In this document: positions 6,669 through 15,585 of the stretch, piece by piece | Position numbering within the stretch: position 1 is the stretch's first letter | How the letters are laid out: each line of letters begins with the position of its first letter | Assembly: GCA_002478565.1 (NCBI GenBank) | Contig: DLPC01000026.1 | Coordinates: forward strand, 310,001 to 374,000 | DNA from: Flavobacteriales bacterium UBA7468 | GTDB lineage: Bacteria; Bacteroidota; Bacteroidia; Flavobacteriales_D; Crocinitomicaceae | DNA: 64,000 nucleotides | Reading direction: 5' to 3' | Program-made: the position numbers and the translations under genes | Notes under the pieces: generated by a model | What the model was told of the DNA's origin: nothing | Databases searched by the model: none | What the model saw: the letters and a program-made list of their open reading frames with translations, nothing else

Positions 6669-8840
6669 CTAGTTTTTTACAAATGGTGCCTGTTGAATTT
6701 TCCCATTTAATTGTAAACGGATATAATAGGTGCCTGTTGGGAGTTCTTGAACGGATACTTTTCCATTGCTGATAGGAGTGATGTAGCGCTTGCCATCGAT
6801 GGATACAATTTCAGCAAATTCAGGTAATTCAACGATTGTAAAATGTAAATAATGTTGAACAGGATTTGGGTAAACATTCCAATCCGTTGAGACCAATTGA
6901 TTTTGTGTGCCTAGGGTTTGTAATGCTAATTTGACAGCTGCATATGCATTGACTTTTCCTGCCCCCCACAACGGGCTTCCACCCGCTGGAATGATACCAG
7001 TGTAGTTGTCTTGACGAGCGGTAGCCATAATGATTTCTTTGACTTGACTTGCTGATAAATACGGGTTGGCTTCAAGAATTAAAGCAACGACACCAGCAAC
7101 CATCGGGGAAGCCATGGAAGTACCTGAGAATTTTGCAAAATGGTAAGTCGTATTATTAAAATTGGTGTTGGCGACAGAAGTAAAGTTGGCGTCAGTAAAT
7201 GAGGAAACTGCGGAGGTAATCGCAACGCCAGGGGCTGCAATATCAGGTTTCATGGCGCCATCGTAGCGCGGGCCTCTGCTCGAGAAATTTGCCAATGCAC
7301 CACCAACCAAGGATCCAGAATTTGTAGCATATTGTGTAGCGTAGGCCGCTACACTGATTACTTGATCAGCACAAGAAGGTTCTGAGATGCCATTTTGGTT
7401 GTCTCCGGCCGTGGTACCTGCCCCGGCAGCCATAAAGTCCATACCCCAGTTCCCGACATCGTTGGTCAGTTCTGTGACATTCCAGTAATGAACAGTTCCA
7501 GCAGTGGCTGCTGATTTTAGTTGAACACGCAGTGAGGTATTGGTGTTTTTGACACGCAAACGCATTTGGGGTTTACCATTCAACGGATGAGCTGCATCAG
7601 CAGAAATGTTGTACCAAATAGTATCCTGATTGACCACAAGAAAAGTGTCGATATAAGCATTGATGTTTGCTGTGCTGTAATAGGGAGTTTCGGCAAGCAT
7701 TTGATTGGAACTATTGGTAATGATCAGGCCATTTGCAAATGCTTGGCCGGGCTCGCCCCAAGCATGGATACTTTGCCCCCACATGTTAGGGTTGGCTGTG
7801 TAGTCGTAAAATTCAATTCTAGACTTGAGTTGGTCGTTGTTGAAGGTTTTTTTGAGATGGAAATTTACAGCACCGTTGTTGCCGCCGGAGTTCACGAAAA
7901 CTACCCCAAGGTTACTAAATGCATCTATGGCCTGACTCAATAAAGAGGTACCGTCTAGTGTTCCAAAATGATAAAGGCCCCAGCTCATATTAATGACCAA
8001 ACGTTTGTCAGCTGCTAGCGCTTTTTGGTACATCCATTGCCAAGCATCTAGAACAGCGCCTTCGTCAACCAAAAATGTAACAAACAAGAACTGTGCGTCA
8101 TAGGCAACGCCTCGGTAGGCAGTATTGGCCCCAGCGCCTCCTGCAATGCCGGCAACATGAGTTCCGTGGGTTCCGTAGCTGTAAATGTTGGAAGTGTCAG
8201 AACCTGCTATGAGAAGGGAAGCGGGCGTGTCGTATTCGGTGCCGTAATTGAAGCCATTAGGAGCCGGACCATTGGTTTTGAATTGGTCCCAAGCGGCAAA
8301 AATGCGGTTTTGTTGTAAAAGTGTGTCGTAAAAAACAGGATGCGTGTAGTCAAAACCCCAATCTGTGACGCCAATGAGTACATTTTTTCCGGTATAACCT
8401 TGGGGCAAGCCGATACCTTGGTGTACGGAGTCAGCACGGAGGTCTTTGATTGCTTTGTCGAGGTTTGGATTGATTTTCCCTGCTATCTCAAGGTAATCTA
8501 GGCCTTTGATTTCTTGGAGGGATGACAGTTTTTGGAGTGGAACTTTGATACTCAATAACTGTTGAACAGGAGCGGAGAAAAGGATGCGTTGCCACTTTAA
8601 TTCCTCTGGGTTAAAGTTTTGATTTGCTCTAGCCAGCATGGATAGGTACCAACGGCCATCGATGTTGTATATGGGGTAGTGATTGATTAGAGCCTCATTT
8701 ACTTCACCTTTGGAACGCAGTAGCTGGCTTTGAATCTGAGTAATTTCATAGCGATCGGAGGAGCTCATTTGGGGTGCAGCCCAAGCTTCATTTGCAAAGC
8801 AAAGTAAAATTGAAAGGCAAAGAAGGAAAGCGCTGCGCAT
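6669..8840 (-). CDS. Secreted S8 subtilisin-like serine peptidase with type IX sorting domain
   Basis: A 723-residue exported protease. A signal peptide (MRSAFLLCLSILLCFANEAWA) precedes a propeptide-like segment. The S8 catalytic triad is visible as Asp160 (GVTDWGFDYTHP), His228 (GTHGTHVAG) and Ser575 (SGTSMASP). About 70 C-terminal residues (WNVYPNPVQHYLHF... APFVKN) have the YPNP start and short beta pattern of a type IX secretion C-terminal sorting domain, so the enzyme is predicted to be secreted or surface-anchored. I start at ATG 8840; an in-frame TTG two codons upstream (8846) is less likely. A role in extracellular protein degradation is inferred. Confidence 0.93.
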   Translation of the reverse strand: MRSAFLLCLSILLCFANEAWAAPQMSSSDRYEITQIQSQLLRSKGEVNEALINHYPIYNIDGRWYLSMLARANQNFNPEELKWQRILFSAPVQQLLSIKVPLQKLSSLQEIKGLDYLEIAGKINPNLDKAIKDLRADSVHQGIGLPQGYTGKNVLIGVTDWGFDYTHPVFYDTLLQQNRIFAAWDQFKTNGPAPNGFNYGTEYDTPASLLIAGSDTSNIYSYGTHGTHVAGIAGGAGANTAYRGVAYDAQFLFVTFLVDEGAVLDAWQWMYQKALAADKRLVINMSWGLYHFGTLDGTSLLSQAIDAFSNLGVVFVNSGGNNGAVNFHLKKTFNNDQLKSRIEFYDYTANPNMWGQSIHAWGEPGQAFANGLIITNSSNQMLAETPYYSTANINAYIDTFLVVNQDTIWYNISADAAHPLNGKPQMRLRVKNTNTSLRVQLKSAATAGTVHYWNVTELTNDVGNWGMDFMAAGAGTTAGDNQNGISEPSCADQVISVAAYATQYATNSGSLVGGALANFSSRGPRYDGAMKPDIAAPGVAITSAVSSFTDANFTSVANTNFNNTTYHFAKFSGTSMASPMVAGVVALILEANPYLSASQVKEIIMATARQDNYTGIIPAGGSPLWGAGKVNAYAAVKLALQTLGTQNQLVSTDWNVYPNPVQHYLHFTIVELPEFAEIVSIDGKRYITPISNGKVSVQELPTGTYYIRLQLNGKIQQAPFVKN

Positions 8841-8866
8841 CCCCAAATATAAGCATTTTTATGCAG

Positions 8867-9502
8867 TTAAAGCGTGGTGAAGAGTGAATTTATGGGTCTT
8901 CTTACTTTCTTTAAATGCTGGTATTTGTCGTCTTCAGCACGCTTGCCAAAAGTGCAAATAAGGACACTTCTCAAGCCTTTTTTCTCAAGATCCAAGAGTT
9001 CGTCGAGTGCAGTTGCGGAGAATCCTTCCATTGGTGTGGCGTCAATCGCTAATAATGCGCTTGTATGCAACACTTGTCCGAGGGCAATGTAGGCCTGTTT
9101 GCTATTCCAGTTTTGAATATCCTCTTTTGATTTTTTGCCAATTGCGTCAATTAAGTGGTTTCGGAATCCTTGAATTTGTTCTTCTTCCATGCCACGTGTG
9201 TCTCTCATGAGGTCGGCATGAGCATGCAAATAGCTTTCATCGAGTTCAGTTTTGGCACACAATATTAAAACTTCGCTTGCGTCTATTATTTGTTGCTGAT
9301 TCCAGGCAATTGCTTTGAGTTGTTCACGCAATTGGCTGTCCTGGATCCAAAAATAATGCAATGGTTGCAGTCCATAACTACTTGGGCTCAATTGCAGACT
9401 TTTCTCTAAGAGGCTTCTCTGCTGCTCAGTCAATTGATAAGTAGGGTCGTATTTTTTAGTAGCGTAGCGCCATCTGAGTGCAGTTTCTATCGTATTTTCC
9501 AT
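8867..9502 (-). CDS. Nitroreductase-family FMN-dependent NAD(P)H oxidoreductase
   Basis: A 211-residue protein of NfsB-like length. The N-terminal RWRYATKKYDPT corresponds to the FMN-phosphate-binding R-x-S/T-x-R segment, followed by LSPSSYGLQPLHYFWI, the conserved FMN-contact loop. DATPMEGFSATALDELL and the final LRSVLICTFGKRAEDD also match the family. Such enzymes reduce nitroaromatics, quinones or flavins; the physiological substrate is unknown. It lies 26 bases upstream of the subtilase start on the same strand. Confidence 0.88.
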   Translation of the reverse strand: MENTIETALRWRYATKKYDPTYQLTEQQRSLLEKSLQLSPSSYGLQPLHYFWIQDSQLREQLKAIAWNQQQIIDASEVLILCAKTELDESYLHAHADLMRDTRGMEEEQIQGFRNHLIDAIGKKSKEDIQNWNSKQAYIALGQVLHTSALLAIDATPMEGFSATALDELLDLEKKGLRSVLICTFGKRAEDDKYQHLKKVRRPINSLFTTL

Positions 9503-9575
9503 ATTGTTGAATCTTTCTTCTTTGTTTCTTTCTTAATTAATTTTTCTTCTGCAGTTATTCAAGTCCGTAAGCGTA

Positions 9576-10280
9576 TCAATTCATCGGAACTTCGATGATC
9601 AGCATTTTTGATGCTCCTAGAATTTGAATGTCAATTCGGTCAGTTTGAGAAATACCTATGGCATCTCGTGTATTTAAATGTTGTGCGCCTACCGCAATTT
9701 CGCCTTCGACTAACATCAAATAAATCCCATTGTTTGGTTCATTCAGGGTATAATTTACAGTTGTTGCCTGTTCAAATTCACCTAAAGAAATCCAAGCATT
9801 TTGATGAATCCAAGTGCTCAGTCCACTACTTTGAGGACCCACTAATGGCGTAAAAGCACCATTTTCAATTGTATACTTTCTTTGGGCGTAGCGCGGTTCA
9901 ACTTGTTTTTGATTGGGGAAAATCCAAATCTGAAATAAATTGAGCGCTTGGTCATGGTTAGGATTGAATTCACTATGGTAAATTCCCGTGCCGGCAGACA
10001 TCACTTGCACTTCACCGGCTTCTATTACCTCACTAAAGCCCATGCTATCTTGGTGTTTGATGGCGCCACTCAATGGAATAGTGATAATTTCCATGTTGTC
10101 GTGAGGGTGTTTTCCAAAACCCATTCCTGGGGCTACAATATCGTCGTTTAGGACACGCAACATTCCAAAATGAATGCGCTCTGGGTTATACCAAGAAGCA
10201 AAGCTAAATGAGTGTTTGGCATCTAGCCAGCCGTGATTGGCGTGACCTCTTGTATTGGCGGCGTGAAAGATTGTTTTCAT
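9576..10280 (-). CDS. Pirin-family bicupin protein
   Basis: A 234-residue pirin (YhaK/YhhW-like). The N-terminal cupin carries the metal-binding set HPHDN (His58, His60), His102 and Glu104 within GTGIYHSEFN. The second cupin half is less conserved, as usual. Bacterial pirins include quercetin 2,3-dioxygenases and proteins that modulate pyruvate dehydrogenase; neither role can be assigned here. It is transcribed divergently from the SpmA/SpmB-like gene, with about 109 bases between the two chosen starts. Confidence 0.9.
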   Translation of the reverse strand: MKTIFHAANTRGHANHGWLDAKHSFSFASWYNPERIHFGMLRVLNDDIVAPGMGFGKHPHDNMEIITIPLSGAIKHQDSMGFSEVIEAGEVQVMSAGTGIYHSEFNPNHDQALNLFQIWIFPNQKQVEPRYAQRKYTIENGAFTPLVGPQSSGLSTWIHQNAWISLGEFEQATTVNYTLNEPNNGIYLMLVEGEIAVGAQHLNTRDAIGISQTDRIDIQILGASKMLIIEVPMN

Positions 10281-10389
10281 TTTTTTTCTTGCAAAGTAAG
10301 CGAGTACCCAGGACTCAATTCAATAACACATGTTAATTCTTTTTGTTGCTTGTAGTATTTGGTTGGCAGAAAATGTGCAATTTCGTTTT

Positions 10390-11832
10390 ATGGTACTCAG
10401 TCGCTTTTGGCTGGTGATTTTCATCAGCTCTATATTATTTGTCATGTTCTCCGTGTTTTCGGGGCAGTTCTATAGCATTGATTATGTGCTCAACGGCAAA
10501 AAAGATGATCCGATCCTCATCGGAGAAACCTACAAATGGAAGCTGCCCGCCAAATACTTTGATTTGATGGCACGAGCACACAACGACTCGTATGTCAAAA
10601 ATATCAACCCGAATGATGCCGATACGACTTATGTTTTGAAGGAAAAAACCGTCTTGATCTATTCTGGTGTCCAGAAATCAGACGGCTTGTTGGTTACGGC
10701 AAAGGCGAGTTTATTTGATCTTATTTTACCACTGATGGCTTATTTAGCCTTTTTTGCAGGTATCATGCAGTTGCTCATAGATTCTGGTGCCACAGAAAAA
10801 CTAGCTAAGCGCTTGAGTCCGTTTTTTCAGAGAGTTTTCCCATCGGTTCCGGCTGGTCATCCATCGATTACCTACATGACGATGAATTTTTCGGCCAACT
10901 TCTTGGGCCTAGACTCCGCGGCCACACCTTTTGGCTTAAGAGCAATGGAAAGTTTACAAGAACTCAATTCAGATAAAGAAAAGGCTTCTGATGCCCAAAT
11001 CATGTTCTTGAGCCTCCACGCCGCTGGTCTTACGCTTATTCCTACGTCTATTATCGGTTATCGCGCAGCGGCCAATGCTGCTAACCCAGCAGATGTCATG
11101 CTGCCATGCATCATCACTTCATTTGTGGGTACGCTTGCAGCGTTCTTCATCGTCGGGATTCGTCAAAGAATTTCCTTCAAAAGTGGCCTTTTATTAGGTG
11201 TTTTAATGGGAGTTATTGGCGCAATTTTGGGCTTGTTGTTTTATGTTGGTTCACTTGATCTTGTCCAGAAAAACTACTTTACAAATAATTTCTCGGGCAT
11301 TCTTTTGTTTGCAATTATTGTATTGACCCTTCTTTTTGCCTTTAAAAATGAAGCCCGATTCAAAGAGAAACAAACTACTGTTTTCGACGCATTTGTCGAG
11401 GGGGCAAGAGGGGGCTTAGATACGGGAGTTAAAATTTTCCCTTACGTACTAGGAATGTTAGTTGCCATCTCAGTTTTTAGAAATTCAGGCCTGTTTGAGT
11501 TAATTGCAAGTGGTATTTCGGAGCTATTTCGATATGCGGGAGTTGGGAAAGAAATCACAGATTCTCTACCCGTAGCACTGCTGCGACCTTTTAGTAGCTC
11601 TGGGTCTAGAGGTTTTATGCTCGACGCTATGAATCAGTTTGGCCCCGATAGTTTGGCTGGTAGGCTTTCAGCTATATTTCAGTGCTCGGCTGAAACTACT
11701 TTCTATGTCATTGCCGTGTATTTTGGTGCTATCAATGTCCGTAATACACGCTATACTTTGGGTGTGATGCTTTTAGTTGACCTCATTTGTGTTTTAACGG
11801 CCATTAGCGTTGCATTGTGGTTTTTTGCATAA
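10390..11832 (+). CDS. SpmA/SpmB-like nucleoside-recognition (Gate) domain membrane protein
   Basis: About 480 residues with two Gate-domain halves, matching a fused SpmA plus SpmB architecture. The first half contains SITYMTMNFSANFLGLDSAATPFGLRAM, and the second KIFPYVLGMLVAISVFRNSGLF and LLRPFSSSGSRGFMLDAM. Many hydrophobic helices indicate an inner-membrane protein. SpmA and SpmB are spore-maturation proteins in Bacillus, but this organism is not expected to sporulate, so a transport-like role is only inferred. An upstream in-frame ATG at 10330 would add 20 residues; I prefer 10390 because MVLSRFW leads straight into the first membrane helix. Confidence 0.82.
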   Translation: MVLSRFWLVIFISSILFVMFSVFSGQFYSIDYVLNGKKDDPILIGETYKWKLPAKYFDLMARAHNDSYVKNINPNDADTTYVLKEKTVLIYSGVQKSDGLLVTAKASLFDLILPLMAYLAFFAGIMQLLIDSGATEKLAKRLSPFFQRVFPSVPAGHPSITYMTMNFSANFLGLDSAATPFGLRAMESLQELNSDKEKASDAQIMFLSLHAAGLTLIPTSIIGYRAAANAANPADVMLPCIITSFVGTLAAFFIVGIRQRISFKSGLLLGVLMGVIGAILGLLFYVGSLDLVQKNYFTNNFSGILLFAIIVLTLLFAFKNEARFKEKQTTVFDAFVEGARGGLDTGVKIFPYVLGMLVAISVFRNSGLFELIASGISELFRYAGVGKEITDSLPVALLRPFSSSGSRGFMLDAMNQFGPDSLAGRLSAIFQCSAETTFYVIAVYFGAINVRNTRYTLGVMLLVDLICVLTAISVALWFFA

Positions 11833-11873
11833 TGTAGCTCGTTAATGAAAAGAAAATAGTAAAAAGTTGTAGA

Positions 11874-12299
11874 ATGTCGCAGGCTCAATTAACGTATCCA
11901 TCTCTCGTGATTTTAGCTTTAGCCAAGGCCGTTGAAGGCAATAAAGAACTTCAGCTTTGGTTGCAAGAAAATGGCTATCCTGAGCTTTTTATGACTGCTC
12001 AAGCCATTCGCTTGCAAGATCCGGCTAGAAAATGGTTACTTGCAAACGGTTACCCACACCTAATGGCTATGATTTCCGCAGCTGAGGCGAACGAAAAAGC
12101 ACAACGCTGGCTCCAGCAATACGACTACTGGACGCTTTATCATATTGCCATGGCTGTAGAGCACGAAAAAGAAAGTTGGTTTTGGCTCAGAAAAAATGCA
12201 AGCCCAGAAATTATCATTTTAACAAAATCAATACAAGTCATTAAAGACCAGATTGAAGAAAACCACAACGACGTACACGCTATCCATAAAGATCTATAG
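11874..12299 (+). CDS. Unknown protein of four tandem 25-residue helical repeats
   Basis: A 141-residue cytoplasmic protein that I do not recognise. Four WL motifs (LWLQENGYP, KWLLANGYP, RWLQQYDYW, FWLRKNASP) are spaced exactly 25 residues apart. The unit is roughly A-x-A-x-E-x-N-E-K-A-x-x-W-L-x-x-N-G-Y-P-x-L, which should form a two-helix hairpin and stack as a small solenoid (inference). It has no signal peptide and no cysteines. It follows the SpmA/SpmB-like gene by 41 bases on the same strand and may be co-expressed. It converges on pdhC with no recognisable terminator between them. Confidence 0.75.
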   Translation: MSQAQLTYPSLVILALAKAVEGNKELQLWLQENGYPELFMTAQAIRLQDPARKWLLANGYPHLMAMISAAEANEKAQRWLQQYDYWTLYHIAMAVEHEKESWFWLRKNASPEIIILTKSIQVIKDQIEENHNDVHAIHKDL

Positions 12300-12335
12300 C
12301 AAGTACGTCGTTAAAAGGTATAAATGAGATGGATC

Positions 12336-13619
12336 TTAGAGCAACATTGCTGCTGGTTGCTCCATATATGTTTTGAAAGTTTGTAAGAAAGAGGCTCCTG
12401 AAGCACCGTCAACAACACGGTGGTCGCAAGAGAGTGTAACTTTCATGACCGAACCAGGAACTACTTGCCCGTTTTTAACTACCGGAACTTCTTTAATGCC
12501 TCCAATTGCTAAAATACAGGAATCTGGTGGGTTTACAATTGCAGTGAATGATTCAATACCAAACATCCCGAGGTTTGAGATGGTAAATGTATTCCCTTCC
12601 CAATCGGCTGGCTGTAACTTTTTGTCTTTGGCTTTTTGTGCAAATTCACGCACTTCTGCAGAAATTTGTGTGAGGCCTTTGTTGTCAGCAAAACGCACAA
12701 CAGGCACTAGTAAACCTTCGTCTACTGCAACAGCAACACCAATATTGACATGATCATTGCGACGAATGAAATCACCCATCCAAGCGCTATTGACAGTCGG
12801 ATGCTGACGCAGTGCCATGGCAACTGCCTTGATGACCATGTCATTAAAAGATACTTTAACGCCATCAAGGTTGTTCAACGCTTTTCTTGTAGCAATAGCA
12901 TTGGACATATCGATTTCAAGGGTGAGATAGAAGTGTGGTGCTGTAAATTTACTTTCGGCCAATCGGCGTGCGATCGTTTTGCGCATTTGCGAAATTGGCT
13001 CGTCGGTGTAAGATACTTCGCCCGTATGGCTCGGCATAACTACAGGTTTGTTGGCCGGAGTGTATGGCACATAATGATCGACATCGCGCTTCACAATGCG
13101 TCCGTTCTCACCGGTGCCCGCAACAGCTTGAATATCAATTCCGCGTTCTGAGGCTAGTTTCTTTGCTAAAGGTGAAGCAAAAACGCGGTCAGTTGTGTTG
13201 TTAGCTACTACCGGTGCGGCAGCAACTGGTGCGGCAACAGGAGCAGGTGTCGGAGTGGCAGCAACTACAGCAGCAGGAGCTTCTACTACTGGCGCAGGGC
13301 TCGGACTTGCGTCTGGTGTACTGGTGGCAGCACCTGGAGCACCGGCAGCCGCATTGGCTAGTGCAGCACTGATGTCTTCACCAGCTTGCCCAATGATTGC
13401 AAGTACGCTGTTTACCGGAGCTGCTTTACCTGTTTCGACGCCGATGTGCAATAATACACCATCAAAGAATGATTCAAACTCCATGGTGGCTTTGTCCGTC
13501 TCGATTTCAGCTAGGACTTCTCCTGCTTTAACGGTGTCACCAACATTTTTTGTCCAGGCAGCCACAACACCTTCTGTCATGGTGTCGCTTAATTTCGGCA
13601 TGTAAACTACTTCAGCCAT
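12336..13619 (-). CDS. pdhC: Pyruvate dehydrogenase E2, dihydrolipoamide acetyltransferase
   Basis: A 427-residue E2 chain with one lipoyl domain (lipoylated Lys43 in ETDKATMEF), an Ala/Pro/Thr-rich linker (about 85-140), a peripheral-subunit-binding domain (FASPLAKKLASERG) and a catalytic acetyltransferase domain ending with DHRVVDG (His400, Asp404). It transfers the acetyl group from E1 to CoA in the pyruvate dehydrogenase complex. pdhA lies 13 bases upstream, so the substrate assignment rests on that pairing. The Ala-rich linker produces a spurious open frame on the opposite strand. Confidence 0.95.
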   Translation of the reverse strand: MAEVVYMPKLSDTMTEGVVAAWTKNVGDTVKAGEVLAEIETDKATMEFESFFDGVLLHIGVETGKAAPVNSVLAIIGQAGEDISAALANAAAGAPGAATSTPDASPSPAPVVEAPAAVVAATPTPAPVAAPVAAAPVVANNTTDRVFASPLAKKLASERGIDIQAVAGTGENGRIVKRDVDHYVPYTPANKPVVMPSHTGEVSYTDEPISQMRKTIARRLAESKFTAPHFYLTLEIDMSNAIATRKALNNLDGVKVSFNDMVIKAVAMALRQHPTVNSAWMGDFIRRNDHVNIGVAVAVDEGLLVPVVRFADNKGLTQISAEVREFAQKAKDKKLQPADWEGNTFTISNLGMFGIESFTAIVNPPDSCILAIGGIKEVPVVKNGQVVPGSVMKVTLSCDHRVVDGASGASFLQTFKTYMEQPAAMLL

Positions 13620-13632
13620 GTTTTTCTATGTT

Positions 13633-14655
13633 TTAGTATTCTTTGATATAAGGATAATCTGTTTGAACATACACGTCTTCATAAAGTTCGTGTGCTTCAG
13701 GATATGGAGAATTTTCTGCAAATGTGACAGATTCTTCTACTTCTGTTTTTACCCAAAAATCTATCTCTTCGAGTTCCTTGGCAGATAGCCATTTGTTCTC
13801 TTTGATGATGCGTAAGCAGTGCTCAATTGGATCTTGTTCCATCCATTCTGCAACTTCGTCTTTGGTACGGTATTTTTGTGGGTCAGACATAGAGTGCCCC
13901 TTGTAGCGATAGGTTCTGATATCAAGAAGAGTTGGGCCTTCACCGCGTCTTGCGCGGTCAGCAGCTTCTTCAATGGCTTCATGAACAGATTCTGGTCGCA
14001 TGCCGTTGACAATTTTAGAAGGCATTCCGTAAGAGAGTCCAATTTGCGAAAGATCAGTTACGTTGGTGGTGCGTTCTACAGAGGTTCCCATTGCGTAATT
14101 GTTGTTTTCAATGATGAAAATGACTGGTATTTTCCAGTTCATGGCCATATTGAAAGTTTCATGGAGCATTCCTTGACGCACTGCGCCATCGCCCATAGAA
14201 ACAAAAGCGACATTTTTAGTGCCTTTGTACATCTCTGCAAAAGCGACACCAGCTCCCATACCAATTTGGGCACCTACGATACCGTGGCCACCCATAAAAT
14301 TGACTTCTTTGTCAAAGAAGTGCATTGATCCACCTTTACCTTTAGAGCAACCAGTTGTGCGGCCATAAAGTTCTGCCATCAAAACTCTTGGATTAGTTCC
14401 GAGTGCAATAGGATGCGCGTGATCGCGATAGGCAGTCATGTGTTTGTCATCCTTCTGACATGCACTAGCTGTACCAACCACAATTGCTTCTTGGCCAATG
14501 TAAAGGTGACAGAAACCGCCGAATTTTTGTTGAATATAGAGCTGCCCCGTTTTTTCTTCAAACTTGCGGATCAAGAGCATGTCTTTGTACCATTTTACAT
14601 AAGTTTCTTTCGAAAACTTGGGCTTAACTGAACTTTTAACGGCTTTCGCACACAT
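13633..14655 (-). CDS. pdhA: Pyruvate dehydrogenase E1 component, alpha subunit
   Basis: A 340-residue ThDP-dependent E1-alpha. The ThDP/Mg motif runs from MGDGAVRQG to ENNNYAMGT, and the regulated-loop region TYRYKGHSMSDPQKYRT is conserved. With E1-beta it decarboxylates pyruvate and acetylates the lipoyl group of E2. No E1-beta gene is in the window, so pdhB must be encoded elsewhere. A TATATTTG promoter box lies 22 bases upstream of the ATG, and pdhC follows after 13 bases, so pdhA-pdhC form a two-gene operon. Confidence 0.95.
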   Translation of the reverse strand: MCAKAVKSSVKPKFSKETYVKWYKDMLLIRKFEEKTGQLYIQQKFGGFCHLYIGQEAIVVGTASACQKDDKHMTAYRDHAHPIALGTNPRVLMAELYGRTTGCSKGKGGSMHFFDKEVNFMGGHGIVGAQIGMGAGVAFAEMYKGTKNVAFVSMGDGAVRQGMLHETFNMAMNWKIPVIFIIENNNYAMGTSVERTTNVTDLSQIGLSYGMPSKIVNGMRPESVHEAIEEAADRARRGEGPTLLDIRTYRYKGHSMSDPQKYRTKDEVAEWMEQDPIEHCLRIIKENKWLSAKELEEIDFWVKTEVEESVTFAENSPYPEAHELYEDVYVQTDYPYIKEY

Positions 14656-14676
14656 ATCTTCTAATTTTATCGGTCA

Positions 14677-14684
14677 CAAATATA
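14677..14684 (-). promoter_or_regulatory. -7 promoter box for pdhA-pdhC
   Basis: TATATTTG on the minus strand matches the Bacteroidota -7 consensus TAnnTTTG and sits 22 bases before the pdhA ATG. TTG candidates for the -33 element occur about 15 and 22 bases upstream; neither is decisive. Confidence 0.55.
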
Positions 14685-14736
14685 CAAATCATTCACAAAC
14701 AATGTTCAAAATGTCAAATTTACACTAAGTATGTTT

Positions 14737-15585
14737 TTAGTCTATTTTTAGCTTCAGAAAATCTGACAATTGAGCGTGAGTTAGTGAAAATTCAACGATG
14801 CCGTTGGCCCAATTGGTCACCTCGTATGGGTTATAATAAAAGGTTATTCCTTTGGACGTAATTTCAAAGTTGTCTGGTAGGTAAAAACTCTTTCCAAACC
14901 AATACTCATCTTTATTAAACGGTACGTTAGGTTTGAGTCCTACTTTTTTTCTGAATGCAATTTCAGCAATTTTCAGCAATTTTTGATCCACGTTTAGAAA
15001 GTCCTTAATGGAGAGTTTCTTACCATCAGTTTTATCGAAGTAATCAAAAGAAACGCCATACATTCCATGTGCACCTCCTGTATAAGATGAGCTGAAAGAT
15101 TTGAGACAAGCAAAGGAGCCGTAATGATCCGAGATATCAAAGGTGTCTGTTGACGACCAAACCATATCTTCTTCGTATCGCGTGGCCTCTTTCTTAAATG
15201 CTTTAAGAGATTTATTTATGAGCGTTGCGTTGAGTGGTCTTGGATATGGTTTTGATTCTTCAGGACGAAATAAACTATTTCGAATCTGATCGTTGATCGC
15301 TTGTTGCCAATGAATCAGTTGGACACCTTCTTGCTCATCATAAAATTCAAATGCAATATTAGACCATTGCTTGTCCCAAGGTTGTAAAACCACTTTTTTA
15401 GAAATGAGGATACTGTCATCGCCGGTGATCAGTTTTGCAATGGTTTTGAGGTTGGTGTGCACCTCAGTTTTTTCTTTTTTTAGATTACTTCTTTTTACAA
15501 TGTCTTTATCCTTTGGGGTACTGTTACCACAGGCTGACAAAATGATTAGGCAGGCAAAAATGAGAAAGTGGGGCTTAAGAAACAT
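14737..15585 (-). CDS. DUF3298/DUF4163-type lipoprotein
   Basis: A 282-residue lipoprotein precursor: signal MFLKPHFLIFACLIILSAC with a lipobox (LSAC, Cys19), then a soluble domain. TGGAHGMYGVSFDYFDKTDGKKLSIKDFL is the hallmark of DUF3298 proteins, which are related to the extracytoplasmic part of RsiV. I chose ATG 15585 because it gives a proper lipobox signal; an upstream in-frame ATG at 15636 would bury it. The start overlaps the last 11 bases of lgt, the enzyme that lipidates such proteins. The function is not known; a lysozyme- or envelope-stress-related role is only a family guess. Confidence 0.82.
   Translation of the reverse strand: MFLKPHFLIFACLIILSACGNSTPKDKDIVKRSNLKKEKTEVHTNLKTIAKLITGDDSILISKKVVLQPWDKQWSNIAFEFYDEQEGVQLIHWQQAINDQIRNSLFRPEESKPYPRPLNATLINKSLKAFKKEATRYEEDMVWSSTDTFDISDHYGSFACLKSFSSSYTGGAHGMYGVSFDYFDKTDGKKLSIKDFLNVDQKLLKIAEIAFRKKVGLKPNVPFNKDEYWFGKSFYLPDNFEITSKGITFYYNPYEVTNWANGIVEFSLTHAQLSDFLKLKID

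Noticed and set aside
8841..8846. TTG start two codons upstream of the subtilase ATG
   Set aside because: ATG 8840 gives a standard signal peptide; the TTG adds nothing.
13195..13605. Long Ala/Gly/Thr-rich open frame on the plus strand
   Set aside because: It is the complement of the Ala/Pro-rich linker and lipoyl region of pdhC; repetitive codons there leave the opposite strand free of stops.
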